Assembly (NCBI RefSeq): GCF_042649685.1
Contig: NZ_JBHRZT010000032.1
Location: 62,001 to 126,000, forward strand
Reading direction: 5' to 3'
Origin: Bacillus_BA songklensis
GTDB taxonomy: Bacteria; Bacillota; Bacilli; Bacillales; Bacillaceae_H
Length of the DNA: 64,000 bases
The notes under the pieces were generated by a model. It was given only the letters and a program-made list of their open reading frames with translations, made no database searches and had not been told where the DNA came from. Below are positions 32,892-40,087 of the stretch, piece after piece (position 1 is the first letter of the stretch; every line of letters starts with the position of its first letter). The position numbers and the translations under genes were made by a program.

Positions 32892-34070
32892 ATGAAGAAG
32901 ATTTTACAAGTATGTGCAATAGATGTTTCGGTAGATACGCTTCTAGGGCCCTTGATTCAAGCACTGATGAATGAGCAGTACACGGTTCATGTTGCTTGTA
33001 CAGACACCGGTCATTTTAAAAAGCTGCAAGATCAAGGATTTCATATGATTGAAGTTCCAATCGACCGGAAAATAAGTCCATTATCAAACATAAAATCAAT
33101 TATAAAATTGTATGCATTAATGAAAAAAGAACAATATGATATTGTTCATGTTCATACCCCTGTGGCGGCTGCATTAGGCCGTATGGCAGCAAAAATGGCA
33201 GGGGTGAAGCAAATTGTTTATACGGCACACGGCTTCTACTTTCATGATGGAATGCCGCGCGTGCAGTACCGCTTTTTTTATGAACTTGAAAGATTCCTGG
33301 CAAAACACTTTACCGATTACTTGCTTTTGCAGAGCAAGGAAGATTATGAATTGTGCTTAGAGAAGTCATTTAAGGAAACCTCTCGTATATGTCATATAGG
33401 CAATGGTGTAGACGTTTATTCAAGGTTTCATCCAAATAAAGTAGCGGCGGCCAAAGAAAAATTAAGACAGGAACTGGGAATTGCCGATGATGATATTGTC
33501 ATTTGTTTCATAGGCAGACTTGTAAGAGAAAAAGGGATTTTTGAACTAATAGAAAGTTTTAGACTATTAAAAGAAAAACATCAGCAAACAAAGCTTTTAG
33601 TTATCGGAGACTTATCGCTGAGTGAAAGAGACCAAACAAGTTACAAGGAATTGCAAAAATTAATGAAAGATGAAAAAGTGATTGCAACGGGATTTAGAAA
33701 AGATATTCCCGAACTGCTTTCAATCAGCGACATCTTTGTCCTCCCTTCATACAGAGAAGGGCTTCCGCGTTCAATCCTTGAAGCAATGTCAATGGGGAAG
33801 CCGATTATTGCAACGAATATACGAGGCTGCCGTGAGGAAGTAGTGGATGGAGAAAATGGATTTTTGGTAGAGAAGGAAGACCATTTTCAGTTATCCGAGA
33901 AATTGGAGCTATTAATAAAAAACGAAAAAATTAGAGAACAATTGGGAATAAACAGCAGAAGAATGGCAGAAAAAGAGTTCAATGAAGAAAATGTTATTAA
34001 AAAGCAGCTGCAGATTTTTCACCATTTACTCAACCTGCAATTAGAAGGAAAAAGGGGAGAAGATGATTAA
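32892..34070 (+). CDS. Glycosyltransferase family 4 (2), EpsD-like
   Basis: 392 residues, GT-B fold. Opens KKILQVCAIDVSVDTLLGPL with VHVHTPVAAALGRMAAKM and TAHGFYFHDGMP, the pattern of EpsD/CapM-like enzymes that act early on undecaprenyl-linked sugars. Donor half: GNGVDVYSRFHP, CFIGRLVREKGIFELIESF and the EX7E site SYREGLPRSILEAMSMGKP. Its stop codon overlaps the start of the initiating sugar transferase (TAATG at 34068-34072), a pairing often seen in two-step initiation. Confidence 0.9.
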   Translation: MKKILQVCAIDVSVDTLLGPLIQALMNEQYTVHVACTDTGHFKKLQDQGFHMIEVPIDRKISPLSNIKSIIKLYALMKKEQYDIVHVHTPVAAALGRMAAKMAGVKQIVYTAHGFYFHDGMPRVQYRFFYELERFLAKHFTDYLLLQSKEDYELCLEKSFKETSRICHIGNGVDVYSRFHPNKVAAAKEKLRQELGIADDDIVICFIGRLVREKGIFELIESFRLLKEKHQQTKLLVIGDLSLSERDQTSYKELQKLMKDEKVIATGFRKDIPELLSISDIFVLPSYREGLPRSILEAMSMGKPIIATNIRGCREEVVDGENGFLVEKEDHFQLSEKLELLIKNEKIREQLGINSRRMAEKEFNEENVIKKQLQIFHHLLNLQLEGKRGEDD

Positions 34071-34690
34071 TGAAAAGAATGTTTGATTTTATTTTTTCAT
34101 CACTCCTCTTGCTTTTTCTTTCCCCTCTTATTTTCTTGATCGCTCTGCTGGTTCGGATTCATCTGGGAGCACCGGTTTTCTTTAAACAGCTCCGTCCCGG
34201 ACTCCATGGCAAGCCATTTTTATTATACAAATTCAGAACAATGACAGACCGACGGGACGAAAATGGCAAGCTGCTGCCTGACTCCGAAAGGCTGACAGCT
34301 TTCGGGAAATTCCTTCGCCGTTATAGTATGGATGAAATACCCCAATTGTTCAATGTTATGAAAGGTGAATTAAGTATGGTCGGGCCCAGACCGCTTTTAA
34401 TGGAATATTTGCCTCTTTATACAAAAGAGCAAATGCGCCGACATGAGGTTAAGCCGGGAATTACCGGATGGGCACAAGTAAATGGAAGGAATTCGATTAC
34501 CTGGGAAGAAAAGTTCAAGCTTGACGTATGGTATGTGGATAATCAATCATTTTTCCTTGATTTGAAAATTCTTCTCATAACCATATTGCTGGTATTGCGT
34601 TCAAAGAATATTAATCAGCCAGGCCAGGCGACAATTGAGTTTTTTAAAGGAAATCAAAATAATAACGGGGATTCTGAGGTGGACCGGTAA
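34070..34690 (+). CDS. Initiating undecaprenyl-phosphate sugar-phosphate transferase (PglC/EpsL-like)
   Basis: 206 residues of the bacterial sugar transferase family. One N-terminal re-entrant hydrophobic segment (FDFIFSSLLLLFLSPLIFLI), then KFRTMTD, the catalytic-region RYSMDEIPQLFNVMKGELSMVGPRP, and the KPGITGWAQVNGRN block. The short form without the extra four helices is the PglC type, which transfers a phospho-sugar such as diNAc-bacillosamine or a relative. It overlaps the upstream glycosyltransferase and is followed by formyltransferase and aminotransferase genes that could make its substrate. Confidence 0.93.
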   Translation: MKRMFDFIFSSLLLLFLSPLIFLIALLVRIHLGAPVFFKQLRPGLHGKPFLLYKFRTMTDRRDENGKLLPDSERLTAFGKFLRRYSMDEIPQLFNVMKGELSMVGPRPLLMEYLPLYTKEQMRRHEVKPGITGWAQVNGRNSITWEEKFKLDVWYVDNQSFFLDLKILLITILLVLRSKNINQPGQATIEFFKGNQNNNGDSEVDR

Positions 34691-34691
34691 A

Positions 34692-35498
34692 ATGAAAGGA
34701 AAAAGTTTGAATATTATATTGTTGGGGAGAAAAACTTGGGCTGCAAAAGCACTTGGATTCTTGCTTGAGCAAGGTCACAATGTTGTAGCCGTTGTAGGAA
34801 AGGAAGCCTTTCTTGAACTGGATCACCGCAAAGGATCTTTGTTGGAAGAGGCAAAAGAGCGGGGAATCCAGACTGCAGCCATCAACGAATTGTACAGTTG
34901 GATTGAGGCTGGGGCAGGGAGCCCTGTCCCGTTTGAAAAGGTAGATTTAGTCATTTCATATTTGTTCTGGGAGAAGATAAAAGAACCTTTACTTTCAATC
35001 CCTAAATTGGGAGCCATTAATTTCCATCCCGCGCCGCTGCCGGATTTAAGGGGAGTGGGCGGATACAACAAAGCGATACTTGAGGAAAGGGAATATTACG
35101 GAGTTACGGCACATTATATGAGCGGAGAAATTGATGAAGGGGATATTATCAAGGTGCACCGTCTTAAAATAGATCCCCAAAATGAAACAGCTTTAAGTTT
35201 GGAACAGAAGAGCCAGGAAGAAATGTTTCTTCTTTTTAAAGAGGTTATAACCAGCCTGCAAAAGAATGTTTCCTTGCCAAGAATGAAACAGAACAAGCAA
35301 GAGGGCATTTATATCAATCGGGAGCAGTTCGAGCAAATGAAATACATTATGCCTCACGACAATGAAGAAGTAATCAGAAGAAAGATTAGAGCTTTTTGGT
35401 TTCCCCCTTACGATGGAGCAAAAATTAAAATCGCAGGGACCGAATTTACATTGGTCGACAAATCAATCTTGAATGATTTAAGCAAATGGCTCCATTAA
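34692..35498 (+). CDS. Sugar N-formyltransferase-like protein
   Basis: 268 residues of the formyl-THF transferase fold shared with Fmt and ArnA. The catalytic triad is visible: Asn and His in AINFHPAPLPDLRG and Asp in SGEIDEGDI, with the intervening GVTAHYMSG. The C-terminal part (about 200-268) is a small extra domain (HDNEEVIRRKIRAFWFPPYDGAKIKI) like that of VioF/ArnA-type and some hydrolase-like relatives. In this position, beside a DegT aminotransferase and a PglC-type transferase, it probably N-formylates a UDP-amino sugar. The ATG follows GAGGTG at long spacing; the frame stays open upstream within the sugar transferase gene. Confidence 0.8.
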   Translation: MKGKSLNIILLGRKTWAAKALGFLLEQGHNVVAVVGKEAFLELDHRKGSLLEEAKERGIQTAAINELYSWIEAGAGSPVPFEKVDLVISYLFWEKIKEPLLSIPKLGAINFHPAPLPDLRGVGGYNKAILEEREYYGVTAHYMSGEIDEGDIIKVHRLKIDPQNETALSLEQKSQEEMFLLFKEVITSLQKNVSLPRMKQNKQEGIYINREQFEQMKYIMPHDNEEVIRRKIRAFWFPPYDGAKIKIAGTEFTLVDKSILNDLSKWLH

Positions 35499-35583
35499 TT
35501 TTCCACAGTAAAAGCCCCTATTAACACTTACCGCTAACTTTTTATAAGGATTCACCACTTAATTGAAAAGGTGTGAGAAGAAA

Positions 35584-36744
35584 ATGAATTCTTTTCAAAA
35601 GCGAATATATCTTTCCCCTCCACATATGGGGGGGCATGAAAAAGAATTTGTGGAGAAAGCATTCGCTGACAATTGGATTGCTCCTCTCGGTCCGAATGTC
35701 GATTCCTTTGAGCGAGAACTTGCAGACTATGTAAAGGTTCAGGGAGCACTTGCATTAAGTTCTGGAACAGCAGCCATTCATTTAGCTCTAAGGCTTCTGG
35801 AAGTAGGGGCCGGAGATTGGGTCTTCTGTTCCAGCTTAACATTTGTAGCGAGTGCCAATCCCATTTTATATCAGGGGGCCGTACCCGTTTTTATCGATTC
35901 AGAACCAGAAAGCTGGAATATGAGTCCCGGGGCATTAAAGCAGGCATTAAAAGAGGCTGCCTTTGATGGAAAGCTCCCAAAAGCTGTTATTGTAGTTAAC
36001 CTGTACGGCCAAAGTGCAGATATGGCAACAATCATCGAGATATGTGATCAATACAGAATACCGGTCATAGAAGATGCCGCAGAGTCCCTCGGAGCGACCT
36101 ATAAGGGGAAAGCGAGCGGAACACTTGGCCGTTTTGGTATTTACTCATTTAATGGAAATAAAATCATTACAACATCAGGCGGCGGCATGCTTGTATCTGA
36201 TGATCTGGAGAGCCTGGAAAAAGCCCGTTTTTGGGCCACTCAGGCTCGTGATGCTGCCAAACACTATCAACATAGTGATCTAGGTTATAATTATCGGTTA
36301 AGCAATATACTTGCCGGTATTGGAAGAGGACAGCTAAAGGTACTGGAGAAGCGGGTCGAGGCAAGACGTTCTAATTTTAACCATTACTTTTCCCGCCTTT
36401 CAGATATTGATGGAATTGACTTTATGCCCGAATCCGTTCATGGAAAATCTACAAGATGGTTGACTGCTTTAACGATTGATCCTATAAAGTGCGGTATATC
36501 AGCACCGCAATTAGTCGAATTGTTGGAGAAACAAAACATAGAAGCTCGTGCTGTTTGGAAACCTATGCATCTGCAGCCGCTGTATCAGAACTTTAGCTAT
36601 TATCCGCATCAGCCTGATCAGAGTATTTCAGGTGAATTATTTGAAAAAGGGATTTGTCTGCCTTCAGGCTCCAATTTAACGTCAACCGACCGAGAAAGGG
36701 TAATCGAATGTATTCGAGGGATTGTAAAGGGCCCGGGTAAATGA
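35584..36744 (+). CDS. DegT/DnrJ/EryC1/StrS aminotransferase (PglE/EpsN-like)
   Basis: 386 residues, PLP-dependent, transferring the amino group of glutamate to a 4-keto (or 3-keto) nucleotide sugar. Seen are ALSSGTAAIHLALRLL (phosphate cup), the PLP-stacking VIEDAAESLGATYKG and the Schiff-base lysine in SFNGNKIITTSGGGML. ATG 35584 has AAAGGTG upstream; an in-frame TTG at 35563 is weaker. Its likely substrate is the keto sugar made by the 4,6-dehydratase on the - strand at 38134, and its product would suit the formyltransferase just upstream. Confidence 0.92.
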   Translation: MNSFQKRIYLSPPHMGGHEKEFVEKAFADNWIAPLGPNVDSFERELADYVKVQGALALSSGTAAIHLALRLLEVGAGDWVFCSSLTFVASANPILYQGAVPVFIDSEPESWNMSPGALKQALKEAAFDGKLPKAVIVVNLYGQSADMATIIEICDQYRIPVIEDAAESLGATYKGKASGTLGRFGIYSFNGNKIITTSGGGMLVSDDLESLEKARFWATQARDAAKHYQHSDLGYNYRLSNILAGIGRGQLKVLEKRVEARRSNFNHYFSRLSDIDGIDFMPESVHGKSTRWLTALTIDPIKCGISAPQLVELLEKQNIEARAVWKPMHLQPLYQNFSYYPHQPDQSISGELFEKGICLPSGSNLTSTDRERVIECIRGIVKGPGK

Positions 36745-36879
36745 TTCACTGTCCTTAGCGGATAGTTAGGGCCTCACTGATGGGAGGTTTCTTACTCTTA
36801 ACCTCACCATTTTTCCTTTTATCTTTATAGGAGAAGGTTTGAAGATAAAAGCGCCACTTTAATTAGAAGGGAAAAAAAA

Positions 36880-37668
36880 ATGACTTTTTTGGGAAAGACT
36901 TTGAAACAAACTTTAAGAAATAGTAAGAAGTTTATAAAAAGGACATTGGTAATCAATAGTATCGTTAGAAATATATATAATATGGTTCCTTCTGAATTGA
37001 AATTATGGTTTTCCAGAGTAAGTGAAAATCCATATAAAGAAATGGAAGATGACAATAAAGTGATTTTTGTGCATATCCCCAAGGCAGCCGGAAACGGAAT
37101 AAAAAAATCACTGTTTGGCCAGACGATATCACCTGGCCATTATTTTGCTGTGCATTATAAAAAAGAAGATAGTCAAAAGTTTAATAGTTATTATAAATTT
37201 ACAATAGTCAGAAATCCGTGGGATCGGCTGGTTTCTGCTTACTTTTTTCTTAAACAAGGCGGGAAATGTGCAGCTGACTACGAATTTTCACAACGATATT
37301 TGAAAGATTTCGAAAGTTTCAGGTGTTTTGTATTGAAATTGAAGGATACAAATTTCCAGAAGAGAATGATGAGATGGATGCATTTTATTCCGCAATATAA
37401 GTTTGTGTTTGATGAAAATGATAAACTGGCAGTTGATTATTTGGGAAAATTTGAAAGTATTGAAGAAGACTTCAATTATCTGAAGAACAAATTACAGAAA
37501 CAAAGCGCGGTTTTAAAGAAGGAAAATCAAAGTAAGCATAAACCTTATTGGGAATATTATGATGAAGAGATGGTGGAAATCGTCGGGGAGATTTATAGAG
37601 AAGATGTAGAGCGATTTAAATATAGCTTTCCTCTTGAAAAACTTAAGAAACAAAAAGAAAATCTGTAA
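36880..37668 (+). CDS. Sulfotransferase family 2 protein (PAPS-dependent carbohydrate sulfotransferase)
   Basis: 262 residues. The PAPS-binding 5'-phosphosulfate loop is FVHIPKAAGNGIKKSL (about residues 64-79) and the 3'-phosphate motif is VRNPWDRLVSAYFFL (about residues 110-124). This is the pattern of the chondroitin/heparan-type Sulfotransfer_2 family, rare in Bacillus. A basic N terminus has no clear signal peptide. The gene looks more A+T-rich than its neighbours, suggesting separate acquisition. As last + strand gene of the locus, it should place sulfate on the repeat unit. Confidence 0.85.
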   Translation: MTFLGKTLKQTLRNSKKFIKRTLVINSIVRNIYNMVPSELKLWFSRVSENPYKEMEDDNKVIFVHIPKAAGNGIKKSLFGQTISPGHYFAVHYKKEDSQKFNSYYKFTIVRNPWDRLVSAYFFLKQGGKCAADYEFSQRYLKDFESFRCFVLKLKDTNFQKRMMRWMHFIPQYKFVFDENDKLAVDYLGKFESIEEDFNYLKNKLQKQSAVLKKENQSKHKPYWEYYDEEMVEIVGEIYREDVERFKYSFPLEKLKKQKENL

Positions 37669-37676
37669 GCAAAAAA

Positions 37677-37721
37677 GAAGGAAAACGGATATCTAAAAAG
37701 ATTTCGGTTTTCCTTTTTGGC
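37677..37721 (+). terminator. Terminator of the + strand polysaccharide genes
   Basis: AAGGAAAACGGATATC pairs imperfectly with GATTTCGGTTTTCCTT, followed by TTT. It overlaps the 3' end of a possible small - strand gene. Confidence 0.7.
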
Positions 37722-37875
37722 GTTTGTACTTTTCTTTTTCTAACCTGAGGATTAAATATTGTATAAAGTCTTCTGTTGTTAAAGGCCTCTTTTCATATGC
37801 AAACTCATAAGCATCAAGCATGATTTTTAATAAATGATGCTGATTGAAGGGGAAGGTATGTTTTTTTCTGCTCAT
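37693..37875 (-). CDS. Small hypothetical protein
   Basis: 60 residues (MSRKKHTFPF start; TTEDFIQYLILRLEKEKYKRQKG end), very basic at the C terminus, with a helical, protein-like composition. I do not recognise it. The only ribosome-site candidate (AAGGAA) lies 14 bases before the ATG, which is too far, and the 3' end overlaps a terminator, so it may not be translated. Confidence 0.4.
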   Translation of the reverse strand: MSRKKHTFPFNQHHLLKIMLDAYEFAYEKRPLTTEDFIQYLILRLEKEKYKRQKGKPKSF

Positions 37876-37981
37876 TTGATAGAACTCATTCCTTGATATA
37901 GTTTTAGGGTACCGTGCTCTTGATCATTAGATTTCACTAGCCGGATGGATTTGTTTCATTGAAGAAAGTTACATCATGGGG

Positions 37982-38019
37982 ATAAAAGAACCCCAAAAGC
38001 GGTAGGAGGTTCTTTTATA
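37982..38019. terminator. Hairpin downstream of the dehydratase gene
   Basis: ATAAAAGAACC and GGTTCTTTTAT form a perfect 11-base stem. It can serve as terminator for the - strand dehydratase gene that ends at 38134. Confidence 0.55.
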
Positions 38020-38133
38020 GGCATAGGCTGAAAGGGTGGAGGCTTGATTGTATACAAAGCAAAAGGATATTCAATGATGGGGAAGTAAGAAATCAGGGGA
38101 GTTTCCAGCCGTCAGAAGGCCGACTCTACTTCC

Positions 38134-39999
38134 TCATTCTGATTTGCTGCAGCCTCCGCTTTGCGGTTGATATGCAGGAACAAGCTGTTTTAAGAGGGAC
38201 TTAATATCATTTGCAATTTCGCACGATTCTTCCTGAAGAATCACACGTTCCAATTTATTTAAAGAGGACGGCAGATCAACTTCCCGTGATTTTGCCGGTT
38301 TCGCTACATAAATGAGTTGATGCTTTGAAGCAATGCTTCCTTCTTCTGACGTTAATATTTCCTCATAGAGCTTTTCACCAGGTCGTATGCCTGTATACTC
38401 AATTTTTATATCTTTTTCTGGCTCTAAACCGGATAAGGTGATTAAATCTCGAGCTAAATCGCTGATTCTAACAGGCTGGCCCATATCAAGGATAAAGATT
38501 TCCCCTCCCGCGGCTAAAGCACCGGCTTGTATAACCAGCTGCACAGCCTCAGGAATTGTCATAAAATAACGTGTCATTTCCGGGTGGGTAACAGTAACAG
38601 GGCCTCCCGCTTTAATTTGCTGCTTAAATAAGGGAATAACACTTCCTCTGCTTCCGAGAACATTCCCAAATCGAACAGCTGTAAATTTGGTATTGCTTTT
38701 TTGATTTAAATCCTGAATGATCATTTCGGCGACACGCTTGGTTGTTCCCATCACGCTAGTGGGATTAACCGCTTTATCGGTTGAAATGAGGACAAACCGC
38801 TCAACCCCGAAGCGATGGGAACATTCTGCGACATTCTTCGTTCCGAATATATTGTTTTTTACGGCTTCTGCGGGGTTGTTCTCCATCAAAGGGACATGTT
38901 TATGGGCGGCCGCATGGAATACGACGTGGGGACGCCACAAATTAAAAACATTGTCTATTCTCTTTTTATCCTGGATATCAGCAATGATTGATTTAAATGA
39001 AATCTGGGGAAACTGTCTTTTTAGATCATGTTCTATTGAATATATACTATTTTCTCCATGACCTAATAAAAGCAATTGATGGGGTGAAAATCTGGAAATC
39101 TGCCGGCAAATTTCAGATCCGATCGAACCGCCCGCTCCAGTAATCAGAACAATTTTGCCGGTTACGTATCCAGCAATCTCCTGTAAATCTATTTCAATAG
39201 GGGGCCTTCCAAGCAAATCTTCCACTTTTACGTCTCGAATCATATTGATACAAATCTTCCCATTTATAATATCGCCGATACGAGGAAGGATTTTGATGGC
39301 AGCTTTTGTTTTTTTACATATATTAATAACTTCTGCAATTTCCGATGAAGGGGCTGAGGGGATAGCGACAACGATTATCTCGATTTGATACTGCCTTACA
39401 ATAGAAATAATGTCTTTTTTTGTCCCGACAACCGGAATACCCCATACCCGCATGTTTAATTTATTTAGATCATCATCTACAAAAGCAACAGGATACAAGG
39501 GGGTATCTATCGAGTTTTTTAATTCTCTCGCCACTAATACACCTGCATTTCCTGCCCCAATGATTAAGGTCCTTTTTCTATTCATTCTTATTTTCCGCTG
39601 GTTTTCTTGAATAATGCGGCCTAAAAATCTGGAGCCAAATACACCCAATATAATCATCATCCATGTAAGGGGAAACATTGAATGATGAATGGGCACATCT
39701 ATCCCAGTTTGATTCCACAGAAATTGAAGGAAATAAACAAAGAACATTGATAAAGAAGTTGCTTTCGTAATAGATATAATTTCCCCTGTACTTGCATATC
39801 TCCATATCCGATGATAGAGTCTGAATGTATGAAAGAAGCTGATGGTAGTTAACCAGAATAACAGAAAAACAAGGAGTGTTTCAATGGCAAACTGATTGGA
39901 GACAGTGCCATGTAAAAGAAAATGAGAGGCTGCTACAGAAGAGAGAATGATTACTGTATCAATCAGAATAAATACGATATAACTCTTATATTTGTTCAT
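38134..39999 (-). CDS. Membrane NDP-sugar 4,6-dehydratase (CapD/EpsC/PglF-like)
   Basis: 621 residues. Four N-terminal membrane helices (about 5-125) are followed by a first Rossmann domain (IIGAGNAGVLVARELK) and then an extended SDR dehydratase domain with TGAGGSIGSEICRQ. The SDR active site has ISTDKAVNPTSVMG-TK, in which Met replaces the usual catalytic Tyr of the YxxxK motif, as in the PglF/FlaA1-like group. It dehydrates UDP-GlcNAc to the 4-keto-6-deoxy sugar. GGAGGAAATTCC precedes the ATG. It is upstream of nothing on its strand except the 3' spacer, and 88 bases downstream of the fused epimerase-dehydrogenase gene. Confidence 0.9.
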   Translation of the reverse strand: MNKYKSYIVFILIDTVIILSSVAASHFLLHGTVSNQFAIETLLVFLLFWLTTISFFHTFRLYHRIWRYASTGEIISITKATSLSMFFVYFLQFLWNQTGIDVPIHHSMFPLTWMMIILGVFGSRFLGRIIQENQRKIRMNRKRTLIIGAGNAGVLVARELKNSIDTPLYPVAFVDDDLNKLNMRVWGIPVVGTKKDIISIVRQYQIEIIVVAIPSAPSSEIAEVINICKKTKAAIKILPRIGDIINGKICINMIRDVKVEDLLGRPPIEIDLQEIAGYVTGKIVLITGAGGSIGSEICRQISRFSPHQLLLLGHGENSIYSIEHDLKRQFPQISFKSIIADIQDKKRIDNVFNLWRPHVVFHAAAHKHVPLMENNPAEAVKNNIFGTKNVAECSHRFGVERFVLISTDKAVNPTSVMGTTKRVAEMIIQDLNQKSNTKFTAVRFGNVLGSRGSVIPLFKQQIKAGGPVTVTHPEMTRYFMTIPEAVQLVIQAGALAAGGEIFILDMGQPVRISDLARDLITLSGLEPEKDIKIEYTGIRPGEKLYEEILTSEEGSIASKHQLIYVAKPAKSREVDLPSSLNKLERVILQEESCEIANDIKSLLKQLVPAYQPQSGGCSKSE

Positions 40000-40087
40000 G
40001 GAATTTCCTCCATTAAATTATTCTTGCCATATTGTTATGTGTAAAATTTCACAAAAACTTTAGGTAAAAAGACTTTTTTTTACGGAT

